A stretch of 64,000 nt of DNA, taken from positions 46,878 to 110,877 of the forward strand of contig JAYMSP010000036.1 of NCBI GenBank assembly GCA_036897095.1, in the 5' to 3' direction. A program made the translations under genes and the position numbers. The notes under the pieces are model-generated. The model was not told where the DNA came from. It made no database searches and saw nothing but the letters and a program-made list of their open reading frames with translations. The DNA is from Plantago elongata (taxonomy: Eukaryota > Streptophyta > Magnoliopsida > Lamiales > Plantaginaceae). Below, piece by piece: positions 53,194 through 63,660 of the stretch (position 1 is its first letter; each line of letters opens with the position of its first letter).

Positions 53194-53760
53194 ACAAAAA
53201 CTTATGAAAGTTCAAGTTTTTGTGAAAGTCATAAGAGTCCTGCAATAATGTATACAAATTGTGCGGTGTTGTATGAATATTTATAAATTTTTGTGTATTT
53301 GTAAAAAATGTCTATTAGTGTATATTAATTGTGTGGCTGAATCGTTTTGTATGAGACTCTTAGGACTTTCCGGACTCTCAAGAGAGTTTCTCTTTTTCTA
53401 AATATAACACTTATGTGCTCCTCGACCTGTACTGTTATTAAGTCAATGTTCACTTCCACTTAAAATCACTTAAGTTCAGTTCAGTTCAGTTCAAGTCCAT
53501 TCAACTCAGGTTTGTTTAGTTATAATTTATACAAAAACTTGTGAAAGTCAAAGTTTTTACGAGAGTCTTGAGAGTCCTATAATATTGTATATCAGTTGTA
53601 TTGCTTTGTTTGAAAATTGTAAATTTTTATCTATTTATAAATTGTGTATTGTTGTATCCTAATTGTGCGGTTAAATTTTTGTGTATGAGACTTTCAGAAG
53701 AGTTTCTCTATAATTTGTACCTAATTTCAGTGCAGTTCTATTCAGTTCAGTTCAGTAAAT
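53194..53760. repeat. two direct copies of a ~210-bp unit with CAGTT spacers
   Basis: The block ACAAAAACTTATGAAAGT ... GAGAGTTTCTCT (53194-53395) recurs at about 53529-53732 with moderate divergence. Each copy is followed by TTCAGTTCAGTTCAGTTCA-type runs, the complement of the CTGAACTGAA motif in the 10.5-11.9 kb duplication. It is a non-coding, transposon-like repeat. Confidence 0.65.
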
Positions 53761-53919
53761 TTTAGTTAAAGAGAACATAAGTCTAAGTTGGACACGAGTA
53801 TATATAAAAATTAAATTTACTAAGTGTATCTTCGCCCCTGCTCCAAAGTCCAAATCCACCAACCCAATAAACCGTTAGATTCCGCTAACAATGGAACTCA
53901 TCAATGTGCAGCTTGGAAC

Positions 53920-54690
53920 TCATCAGATGTTGACATTGGACATGTAGCGTGGAACCCATCTGAAATTAGTAAATAACTTGAAAGAGATGTTGATGATCAT
54001 GTTAGTGACCTTATGAATTCGAGGAAGTCCCAATTGAAAATATCTTATGGGTCACGACTGATCGATCCCTTAAATGTATCGCTCTTGTCTTTATTGGTGG
54101 AGTGTCGTCATTACACATGGGCGAACATCCAAAAAGTTATTGATTGTGAAGTTAAAGAATCTCTCTTCATCTTTTCAACTGCATATTTCAGTGTGACGGC
54201 AGATAGAGGAGTATTGAAGTATTCTAGAGCTATAGTTCAGAGTATAATTAAGTACGCAACTGATCGTGTTCCACATGACATTTTCTCGACTTGTTCAATA
54301 TGATTCTGATCATATGCCGCATGATTGGACACAAGAGTAGGATGTGAGCTCAATCGTTAAAGCCTCACGCTCTGAGTGTTTGAAGTTTCTATCTGATGTG
54401 GTTGCTGTTCGGCTGCATTGCGATGATAGTGTTTACGAAACACTATCTCAGTCCTTACTTAGTCCAACTACGTTAGATGCAATATACATCCTCCTTATCT
54501 CGAGGACGTGGATTGAGGTATCTCCGTCGTATGTGACACTAATACTGCATGTTGAATGCAAAGCATTGTGGAACAAATTTATAGCGTCAACAGAAGAGGA
54601 ATTTCGTCGAGTGATGTTTTCAGAACTCGATCATACGAACATAAAAAAGGAAGTTAATTTTTTGCTCTATTCAATGCATCTACTCCATAT
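53920..54690 (+). pseudogene. intronless, disabled copy of an RHD3/SEY1-type GTPase gene
   Basis: Plus-strand frames collinear with the middle-to-C-terminal part of ROOT HAIR DEFECTIVE 3 (ER-shaping atlastin-like GTPase). They read AWNPSEISK-stop-LERDVDDHV, then TWANIQKVIDCEVKESLFIF, YSRAIVQSIIKYATDRV, a frameshift, DSDHMPHDWTQE-stop, SECLKFLSDVVAVRLHCDD and HVECKALWNKFIASTEEEF. RHD3 genes have many introns, but these blocks run together without any, which suggests a processed (retroposed) copy. At least two in-frame stops and one frameshift are present. The GTPase domain and membrane hairpins are absent. The 3' end coincides with the Mutator-like element at 54700. Identity is by motif memory and should be aligned. 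Confidence 0.65.
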
Positions 54691-54699
54691 GTAGTTTAT

Positions 54700-55380
54700 G
54701 GGAAAAATTTTATTTCGTGTACACCATAGTGACCAATTTATATACGGTATAACAACCACCCACTCAATTTGTATACTCTGAATGATTTTCCGGCGAAATT
54801 GATGATTTGGCTGCCGGAGTTCTAATTTCCCCTCAGTAAGTTTGAATGGGTGTACACGTGTCAATGTCACGTTAATTCTGACTTATAAATTATATAAGTA
54901 ATGTTTTAGTTAGTTTTAGAATAATTTTAAACTACGAAACAGTAAATAATTTCAAACGAAATTTGTAAATTTTTTTTTGTTAAATTACGAAATAGTAAAA
55001 AACTGTAACACAATAAAAATTATAGTTGATTAAACAATAATAAAAAATGATTAATTTTTTTTACAAATTTCATTTGAAATTATTTCTAGAAATTAAAAAT
55101 AATTTTGCATAATTTAATTTCTTTTTAAATAATTTTAAAACTAATTAAAACATTATTTATAAGTCAGAATTAATGAGACGCTGACACGTGTCCATCCATT
55201 CAAACTTATGGAGGAAAAATTGAAACTCCGACAGCCAAATCATCAATTTTGTCGAAAAATCGTTCGGAGTATACAAATTGAGTGGGTGGTTGTTATAGCG
55301 TACATAAATTGGTCACTGTTACTTTAATGTACATAAAATGAAACTGTCTCACTTTAGTGTATATAAAATAAAATTTCTCC
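54700..55380. mobile_element. Mutator-type long-TIR MITE
   Basis: The ends are inverted over roughly 200-250 bp: left GGGAAAAATTTTATTTCGTG, right in reverse complement GGAGAAATTTTATTTTATAT. Inner matches include GACCAATTTATRTACG, CACCCACTCAATTTGTATAC, GGCTGYCGGAGTT and TGACACGTGTCC-like stretches. Nine-base flanks GTAGTTTAT (54691-54699) and GTGGTTTAT (55381-55389) differ at one position, the 9-bp duplication expected of Mutator-like elements. The AT-rich centre has no transposase. Confidence 0.88.
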
Positions 55381-55389
55381 GTGGTTTAT

Positions 55390-55795
55390 GCAATTATGTT
55401 AAAGGTTTTCAGTAGACAATAGGGCATATTTTGGTTGCGATTATATGAGAGCATTGTGTATTTTTTTTTGAAATAGTTAAGGAGGACTTGAACCCCTATT
55501 AATTAAAGGTAAAGTGTAATCAATTAAATTGTGCTTCGTTATCGAGATTATTGCGCACGTATGTTGTTACCGATGTTTCAGATTTACCTACAGTTACTAT
55601 TGTATTCATAATAACTTCATTGTGACTTCATTCACCTGCTATTACTATTGTATTTATATTGTTTAAAAAAAAGACGTAGTTGATTGTCCAATAAGGCTTT
55701 TGCGATCGTTGGCTACTATTTATGAAAACGTATCATTTTGATGTCATTTATTCACGTAATAGCCAAAGGGTTGGTATAATGTCCAAAATGTATAC
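55390..55795. other. spacer between two MITEs
   Basis: AT-rich, no coding potential. May include the residual 3' part of the RHD3-like copy just after the Mutator-type insertion. Confidence 0.35.
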
Positions 55796-56048
55796 GGGGC
55801 TGATTGGAGTAGTATTCAAATGTCCGTTTAAATGCTACTTAGGAATTTTATGTTTGTTATGACATTTAAATACCGAAGATCGAAATGCCTCTACAGTAGC
55901 AACATTTTTCTCTACTTATAAAACAAACCTATAATACTCTATCCAATCACAATTCTATACCAAACACAATTTTAACAATCCCACTACAATTTCGATCACT
56001 ATTCAAGCATTTAAATCGGGGCATTTAAGTCGCATGCCAATCAGCCCC
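55796..56048. mobile_element. GGGCTGATTGG-family MITE, copy 2
   Basis: Terminal inverted repeat GGGGCTGATTGG at both ends, flanked by TAC (55793-55795 and 56049-56051). Length 253 bp. In reverse complement it matches the copy starting at 63661 over GTGATCG, AATTGTAGT, GGATTGTTAAAATT and GTTTGGTATAGAATTGT blocks. The 3-bp duplication suggests a PIF/Harbinger-like mobiliser. Confidence 0.8.
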
Positions 56049-56051
56049 TAC

Positions 56052-56900
56052 ATTTCATATAGCAAATTTTTGACTTTATTCACGTCCAACGTTATTAAAA
56101 GGAATTTTAACAATGTAATTTTTCAAATAATTTATTTTAAAGTAATTATTATAAAATGAGAGACTTTTTTTATATATTAAAAAAATCCAGTTTCATATAA
56201 AAAATTGATGGAATGGACTTTTTGAATTTCGGTGAGTTCTATGTACATTTGCATTGATATCAATAATCATCTTTCTCTTATTATTAAGATTTAATAGTAT
56301 TAGAATCACACATGCATATTATGAAGAGCATATTTAGTACTAATACTCCAGTCCAATTTATACACCCGATATAATCCTTCGAAATCTTTGTAGACTACTA
56401 ATCTGACCTTTATTTTATTCAATTGAAATTTTTTAAATGAACTCACGTTTTCCAAACACATGAAAACTGAAGTACTAATACTAGTACAAATTGTTTTTCT
56501 TTTTAGTAATCTAGCAGTGCAATTTGTCTATTTGAAATCAATAATAAGTTAAAAAAATACATACTTATTTGGGAGTGATTGTGATAAAATTTAAATGGTC
56601 TTTTCAATTGAAATTGATTTATTTTATATATAAAATATTCAATTTGAGTGGGAAGATGACCACCCCAACAGTATGGCAAACAGGGTCCGAACACTTATTT
56701 GGTGTAGAGAAGGTTGGCATTGGACTCCACATTTGGATTATCAGGCCCATGGACCGACCTACACGTTCCTTAGCCCGTAATATAACCCAACCAAAACATA
56801 TGCACCGCCAGCCACTTTCATTTCCTGGTTCCTTAACCAGCAAGTTTATTGGTCAACGCATGTCACACGCTCACATCCTCCTCAATTCGCGTGCCTTCAC
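56052..56900. other. upstream region of the REF/SRPP gene
   Basis: AT-rich to about 56600, then more balanced. Contains CACACGC and CGCGTG motifs near 56866-56893 that could be ACGT/CACG-type elements. No gene recognised. Confidence 0.35.
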
Positions 56901-56907
56901 CTTACTC

Positions 56908-56915
56908 TATAAATA
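56908..56915 (+). promoter_or_regulatory. TATA box of the REF/SRPP gene
   Basis: TATAAATA in the context CTCTATAAATACCTC, 83 bp upstream of the ATG at 56998. It fits a transcription start near 56940-56945 and a leader of about 55 nt. This is the clearest core-promoter element in the window. Confidence 0.75.
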
Positions 56916-56997
56916 CCTCATTTTCTCCGCTTCATTTTCAACACAATCAGAAAAACTCAAAACCTAGAAAATCAAACAATCAAATCACAAATCAACC

Positions 56998-58408
56998 ATG
57001 GCTGAATCAGACTCCAAACCACAACAACAACAACAACAGCCTCTTCTCGTAAGTTTTCCATTTCATTTTCTCTAACTTTCTCGATTTTATTTATTTCCTA
57101 TGTGATTATTTATTTTTGTTTGTTATTTGGGGTGAACAGAATGAGAACAAGGATGTGGAGAAGGAGAGCCTCAAGTATCTCGAATTTGTGCAATTCGCGT
57201 CTCTTCATGCGGTTATCTATGCTGCCAAACTGTACAGCTATGCCAAGGAGAATTCGGGCCCTTTGAAGCCCGGTGTCAACACCATTGAGGGTACCGTTAA
57301 GAACGTTGTTGGCCCTGTTTATGAGAAATATCATGGTGTTCCCATTGAGGTTCTCAAGTTTGTTGACCGCAAGGTATAATTTCTGCCAACTATCTGATTT
57401 GTATTCGTATCAAAATGATGCATTCATTTCGTTGTAATTGTGTATAGTTTCTGTGAGGATTTGGAAATCAAATGCGTTTGATTTGATAGGTTTTGATGTT
57501 ATCTATGTGAATTGGTTAAAAATTAGTATCTGCAGCAATGATCTTATTCATGTGATTTCAATGAATAATCGTTCATTTCTGATTTATTGCTATAATGCCG
57601 GCACGTTTTTAATTTTTTCTCTGTATTTTAGTCCTACCAAAATTCTCAAATCACCATTTGTCCTCCAAATTCAGTTTGGCCTCTTCCCCTGTTGACGAAC
57701 GTGCGAGCTGAATCTTTGTTGCCTGTCCTGGCTATGAAGCTATCCATGTTAATCAATTCAATTTGTAGTATTTTGGCTGTTATATTTAAAAATCATGTGT
57801 TTATCATCTGCTAGAGTGGACCTGGAACTTCAAACTGTGTATTGTGCTTGTTGGTAATATTGTTGGCTCCTTATGTGTCAGCAAAGTTTCTACAAGTCTG
57901 TCCCTGATATTAAGTGTCTATGCTAACCGTGGCTGTAGTATCGCGAGAAACTTAATGTGGTTGCTAAATGCAGGTTGATGAGTCTGTGATCAAGGTTCAG
58001 ACCAGTGTACCCCCAACAATGTCTCAGGCATTCGGGAAGGCTCAGCAAGCTCCTGTAGCTGCTCGTGCAGTCATCTCAGAAGTCAAGAATGCCGGTGTTG
58101 TAGGAACTGCCTCAGGACTTGCAAAAACTGTGTACGCGAAGTACGAGCCCACTGCCAAGGAACTCTACACCAAGTATGAACCAGTTGCAGAGCAGTATGC
58201 AGCAACCACATGGCGCTCTCTGAATAACCTCCCACTCTTCCCTCGAGTAGCTCAGGCTGTTACTCCGATTGCCAGTTATGGATCGGAGAAGTACAACAAG
58301 ACTGTCCAGTCTGCTGCTGAGAAAGGGTACAAGGTTGCACCATATCTTCCCTTGGTACCTACCGAGAGGATCGCAAAAGTGCTAAACGGAAATGTTTCAG
58401 CTCAGTGA
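56998..58408 (+). CDS. REF/SRPP-like protein (small rubber particle protein family)
   Basis: Member of the rubber elongation factor/small rubber particle family. In non-rubber plants these are lipid-droplet-associated proteins (LDAP/SRP) linked to stress tolerance. Exons 56998-57048, 57140-57373, 57974-58408; 239 aa. The N-terminus MAESDSKP is followed by six Gln. The REF domain covers about 19-225: [54 protein letters not shown] and [12 protein letters not shown]; then amphipathic repeats including [20 protein letters not shown] and [20 protein letters not shown]. No signal peptide or membrane helix, as expected for surface binding to oil bodies. A TATA box lies 83 bp upstream. Which subgroup (SRPP or LDAP) cannot be decided by eye. 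Confidence 0.94.
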
Positions 58409-59386
58409 TGATTGGTCAAGTTGCTACCGAACGGTTTACTTCATGTGTGTTTAGGATCTTTTTTAAAGTTTTGCTAGTAATGAAGTGGTGTTGACATTGT
58501 TCCACCTGGTCTTTCTTGTACTTGTTTCTTTGTCATGTTTGTTTGTTATTGGTGAGAATTTGGTATATAGCACATTGGTGATTCAGCAAGTGTTTGCGTG
58601 TGCTTGAAGGTTGTAACTTGGCAGTTCTCATGAACAATTGATTTATTTAATCTATGTATATATGGTTTTGTTACATGAATTTGTTTAAGGTGTATGTCTG
58701 TTTCTGTACGAGTAGCAAGAAACTGTGATTAAAGCCTTTTCGGGAACCTTTCACTCGGTAGTCTAGAACATCGGTGCAGATTCAACTTATCCTTTCACTA
58801 CTTGTTCAGAATTCAGGGGAAATACAAAGTGAAGGCGAAAATATATGATACATTAGACAATAGTCAGCTATTTTCTCTAGGCCCGCAGCCTCTATCCTGT
58901 CATGAAATCCTTGAGCAGAGTTATAGTCGAGCTGTTCATCTGCTTTCATGTCATTAGTGCGCCCAAGAACATTCATATTCGCTGTATCACACATATCATA
59001 AGCAGCTCCATCAACATTGATCAACTTAGTAGTTATAATACTGCACCAGTGTTAAATGAGAGAGAGATACACTAGAAGCTGATCAGGATATGTAAATGAG
59101 TAATCATATTACAGTAACATTTTATGTTCCCATATAGATCACTTAGCAATAAGCAAGCGGGTACAATTTTTTCATAGATATATCTAATGCGAAAGAAAAT
59201 AGCAATATGATAGCGAAAGAGCCCAAACAGGCAAACACAAACATACTTGAAGCTGTTCCGTATCAATACTAACGTTAGGTACGCATGGACTATTTACTTT
59301 GATGGAGAAATGAAATCAATATGCCTGCTAAAGTATAATTTAATGAACGACACCAAAAAAGTAAATTACCTCAAGTCCTTTGTTGG
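58409..59386. other. REF/SRPP 3'UTR and spacer with one orphan minus-strand frame
   Basis: To about 58700 this is probable 3'UTR. On the minus strand, 59024-58806 is an open frame (INVDGAAYDMCDTANMNVLG to ISPEF, stop) just downstream of an AG-like acceptor. It could be the terminal exon of a gene interrupted by the adjacent copia LTR, or chance. I do not recognise the protein. Confidence 0.25.
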
Positions 59387-60056
59387 GTGGTGATATTGTA
59401 TCGAAAGGGGCAGTGTGTAGATTAGACTGCTGAGCAAAGACTAGGGCCTTATTCTTTAAGAATGTACCTGCCCCGCTCTAGTGCTCACGGTTTACTTAGC
59501 AAATAGTTTCCCAAGATAGAATAACAGTTATTTAAGTTAGTGTTCAAACACTCGAACAGTAACTCTGCGAACTATTACAACAAAGGATTCTTCATGCTAT
59601 ATAGAGAAAGAGAGAAGGAAGAAAGAATTGGATTTTGTGTGTTGAATTCGATTCTGGAAGTCCTATTTATAATTAGGGAGAGTTGCAATCTTAACATATG
59701 CGATCTTTTGCGAACAGGTTCCTGTAGGGATAAAAATTCGAATAGACACAACTTTCGAGTTTTTCTGTTCAGATACACCCTTTGAACGAAAGATAAATCC
59801 GTTCAACGAATTGGGACCTTCTGTTTCAGATTTTGTTTGGGCCTGACCATACATAATATGTTTCTGGCCCAAAAGATTATACTCAGTCCTAGACATCGAC
59901 CCGCGAACCCACAGACCCGAACCCTCGACCCGGGTTCGGGCCCGGGTCCTGGCGGAACCAGACGGCTGCGTGTGAAGGTGCATCTAGGTCTTCCCTCATT
60001 CAAAAGCATGGGTGCCCCAAGGGCCCAACCCTTTAGCTCAATCCAATAGTTTAAAT
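59387..60056 (-). repeat. 3' LTR (truncated at its start) of the copia element
   Basis: Begins on the plus strand TGTTGGGTGGTGATATTGTA and runs to about AATCCAATAGTT. It is highly similar to 61797-62478 except at the GC-rich block CCCGAACCCTCGACCCGGGT near 59920, which is longer here. Its upstream (U3) edge is the deletion junction with integrase. Confidence 0.8.
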
Positions 60057-61796
60057 GCATCTAAGATTTCATCCTTACTTCTTAGCAAATAAACATAACA
60101 ATACCTAGTTCAATCATCGATAAAAGTAACATAGTACTTTTTTCCTCCTCTAGTTTGCACAAATTTTAAGTCACATAAGTCACTGTGAATTAATTCTAGA
60201 GGAGACGTGGTTCTGTTTACAGAATGAAATGGCGCTCTTGTCAGTTTTGCTTTCACACAAACCTCGCATTTACTTTGAGGGTTGATTTTCAAGGACGACA
60301 AATGATTCACTCTAATTAATTTTTGAATCGCATTGTAGTTTGTATGTCCTAATCTATGATGCCATAAATTAGAAGACCCAGTCAAGTAAGTAGAAACATT
60401 CTTTACATTTCTCTCAAAGGAGCGAAGTACATACATTACAAACAATTTGAAGAGCCCATCACATGTGTAGCGCTTTCCTACAAACTGACAATTTTCCATC
60501 ATTACAAACTGACCAGACTCAAAGGTCAACTTAAAACCTGCCCTAACAAGCAAATGTCCGGATACCAAGTTCTTCAATAGATCCGGAACGTGCATCACTT
60601 CTTTCAGTATGAGTTCTTTCCCGGAAGTCATCTTCAGAACCACGTTGCCAACTCCCTTCACTTCAGATGTAGCATCGTTCCCCATGAACAACTTCTTATC
60701 CTTCACCGGAGTGTAGGTGGAGAAAGAAGAACAGATGTAACGAGTCGCACCTGTATCAATCCACCATTTTTCAGATTTTCAATAAGGTTTGCCTCCAAGA
60801 TCACACCAGCAAATGAGTTAACCAAGTCCTCCTCCATAGGGTCACCCTTTGCTTCTGCAACATTAGCCTTCTCCTTCTTGAGTTGGTGACAATCAGCCTT
60901 CATGTGCCCAGGCTTGTCACAATTGTAGCAATTCCCCTTGATCCTCCTATAAGGACCAGGTTTCCCAGAATTTTCCTGAGACTTCATGTCACCAGGGTGT
61001 TGCTTGCGTTTCTTACTGAGGTTCCCCTTGAATTTTCTGTTGGCATCGACAAGGTGAGCCTTTGCCTCAACAGGTTGCTTCCCTTTTCCCAAAACCTTGC
61101 GGTTGTCTTCCTGAATCTGGAGTTTGATGATCAACTCCTCAAGCCCATCTCCTTAGTTTTCAACTTGAGATAGTTCATAAACTTGTTCCATGAAGGAGGC
61201 AGCTTCTCGGCCAATGAAGCGACCAGGAAAGACTCATTGGGCAGCATGCCCTCTTGTTTCCAAATCATGGAGAAGCATTTGAAACTCCAAAACCTGACTC
61301 ATTACATATTTCGAGTCATGCATCCTGAAGTTCAAAAACTTCCCCACAATGAACTTCTTCGCACCGATATCCTGTGCACAGTACTTCCTGTCCAGTTGCT
61401 CCCACAACTCTCTTGTGGTATTGACAAAGCAGAAAGCAGTGTAGAGAACATCTGAAAGACAGTTCAGAATGTAGTTCTTACACATGAAATCTGCATTCAT
61501 CCAAGGATCATGGGTCAATTGCATTAATTTGTTTTCCTCTTCAGCGGCCTTCTTCTCCTACGCTGTCATGTTCTCATCAATCTCCCGCAGAGTGGGTGGA
61601 ATTGGAGCTTCAACAGTGAGGTAACTTGCGAACCCAATGGTTGTCAAGTAGAACCTCATCTTATGTTTCCACTACTTGAAGTTCGACCCCTAGAACTTCT
61701 CTGGTTTCTCCCCATGGTTAGCAGGAGCAACATTCGGAGGGCGATAACAACAACAGTAGACATCTTCGATACACAAAAAATACAGTCTTAAATTGT

Positions 61797-62757
61797 TGGG
61801 TGGTGGTAGTGTATCGAAAGGGGCAGTATGTAGATTAGACTGCTGAGCAAAGGCTGTGTCTTATTCTTTAAGACTGTATTTGCCCCGCTTTGGTGCTCAC
61901 GGTTTACTTAGCAAATAGTCTCCGAAGATAGAACAACAGTATTTGAGTTAGTGTTCAAGCACTCGAACAATAACTCTGCGAAGTACTACAACAAAGGATT
62001 CTTCAGGCTATATAGAGAAAGAGAGAAGGAAGAAAGAATTGGATTTTGTGTGTTAAATTCGATTCTGGGGGTCCTATTTATAATTAGGAAGAGTTGCAAT
62101 CTGAACAAATGCGGTCTTTAGCGAACAGGTTCCTGCAGAAACATAAATTCGAATAGACACAACTTTCGAATTTTTCTATTCAGACACACCCTTTGAATGA
62201 AAGGTTAAATTCGTTCGGCGAACGGACAAATTCGTTCACTAAAAGCCCAACTGAGTTGGGCCGCTTCAGTTTCAGATTTTGTTTGAGCCTGACCATACAT
62301 AATATGTTTCTGGTCCAAAAGATTATACTCAGTCCTAGACCGCGACCCGTGAACCCACGGAGCCCGGACCCGGCTCCTGAAGGAATAGACGGGTGCGTGT
62401 GAATGTGCATCTAGGTCTTCCCTCCTTCAAAAGTATGGGTGCCCCAATGGCCCAACCCTTTAGCTCAATCCAATAGTTAAATCCGTTCAACGAACGAACA
62501 TGTTCGTTCACTACAAGCCCAACCGAGTTGGACCTCTTATGTTTCAGATTTTGTTTAGGCCTGACTATACATAATATGTTTTTGGCCCAAAAGATTATAC
62601 TCAATCCTATACCACGACATGCGAACCCACGGACCCTCAACCCGGCTCCTGGCGGAGCCAGACGGGTGCGTGTGAAGGTGCATTTAGGTCTTCCCCCATT
62701 CAAAAGCATGGGTGCCCCAAGGGCCCACCCTTTAGCTCAATCTAATAGTTAATAAGT
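61797..62757 (-). repeat. 5' LTR with an internal tandem duplication
   Basis: Starts TTGGGTGGTGGTAGTGTATC on the plus strand and matches the 3' LTR to about 62478. A second copy of the last part (CGTTCAACGAACGAAC, CATACATAATATGTTT, GATTATACTCA, GTGCCCCAAGGGCCCA, ending TCTAATAGTTAA) follows directly at about 62480-62757. This makes the LTR about 280 bp longer than its partner. Confidence 0.75.
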
Positions 62758-63140
62758 AGCTCTTTCTTCCTCAATTTTAGCAACGTGAGACTTTCCATAT
62801 TACAACTCTTGGCATTCCATATTCAATGCATCAACCAACACAATTTGAGCTTCAAGAACTCTTTCATCTTTCAATGAATTTTAGTTATTTTTTTTTCAAG
62901 TGTCTTCTAAGTAGATTATTCACGATTAAGAAAACTTCATTCCTAAATATATGGGCCCATTTGATTGAAGTGCAAAGTAATAGACTAACCTCATTGTTTA
63001 GCTAAAATTCTTACATCCTCAAGTCTTGGTAATTTGAACTTAAAGAAATGCATTTCCACCATGCTTGTCCTTAACTTTCATTGTAGAAGCCACTACGGAA
63101 GGGCTATGTTTATTCATATGAATTAGTTCAAGGGTTTCTA
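62758..63140. other. intergenic spacer
   Basis: AT-rich spacer between the copia LTR and a MITE. No coding potential recognised. Confidence 0.35.
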
Positions 63141-63286
63141 GGGCTGATTGACATGGCATTTGAATGAGGATTTTGGTGAATTTGTGTTTGGAATGAAATT
63201 GAAATGGGGTATTTGAAGTGTATTTTAGGCCAAATCACTGTTCATCGAGCTAAACGGAGGCATTTAAATGCCTGACCAATCAGTAC
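63141..63286. mobile_element. GGGCTGATTGG-family MITE, copy 3
   Basis: Left end GGGCTGATTGACATGGCATTT, right end in reverse complement GTACTGATTGGTCAGGCATTT. CTA flanks both sides (63138-63140 and 63287-63289). 146 bp, homologous in reverse orientation to 52386-52525. Confidence 0.75.
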
Positions 63287-63305
63287 CTATGTCTCCGATA
63301 GGCAA

Positions 63306-63560
63306 TCAAACATTGCATAACAATTGAGAATTAAGAGTTGTTAAAGCCTTGAGAAATGGTTGGCATGGGCTCTCCGGTGAGCTAGATTCAAATCTTTCAT
63401 CACCATTGAGGTATGAGTCTAGAAGATTCTCCTCCAGGCTCCCATTGAGGTTCAGATGGGACCGACTAATCATGCCCAAGAACTCACTTCTATGTAGTTT
63501 GAGTTCATCCAAACGAGATAATGCACCAACGACTTTCATGAATTTTAGTGGGATTCTACA
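63306..63560 (-). pseudogene. orphan protein-like frame between two MITE copies
   Basis: On the minus strand a frame reads RIPLKFMKVVGALSRLDELK, then SHLNLNGSLEENLLDSYLNG and SPESPCQPFLKALTTLNSQL to a stop at 63306. It is hydrophilic and helix-rich with ordinary codon use, so it resembles a terminal exon. I recognise no family. It is boxed between MITE copies 3 and 4, so it may be a stranded gene fragment. Confidence 0.3.
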
Positions 63561-63660
63561 CTTTGTGAATGTTACTTTTTTTAATATAGATGGAAAATTG
63601 ATATTCGATAAAAGATTCTTGAATGCTAGAGACCAATCCGTAGATCATTTCAATATTTAG

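Larger units (their letters stand above)
59387..62757 (-). mobile_element. Ty1/copia retrotransposon, internally deleted
   Basis: Minus-strand element. The 5' LTR is at high coordinates (about 61797-62757), then gag (ATG at 61763, with stops and a frameshift) containing LWEQLDRKYCAQD and the zinc knuckle CYNCDKPGHMKADC (about 60930-60889). The protease is next (WWIDTGATRYICSS; DTGA at 60757-60746), then the gag-pre-integrase/integrase zinc region (HHRLGHTNYNAI...CEVCVKAKL) and the start of the integrase core (YYVTFIDD-stop-TRYCYVYLLRSKDE). There it joins directly to LTR sequence at about 60055. Reverse transcriptase and RNase H are absent. No primer-binding site of the usual TGGTATCAGAGC type follows the 5' LTR. 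It is dead, and possibly never autonomous in this form. Confidence 0.88.

Noticed and set aside
60883-61455. Plus-strand frames in the copia region
   Set aside because: Antisense of copia gag and protease; the minus strand carries the zinc knuckle and DTGA motifs.
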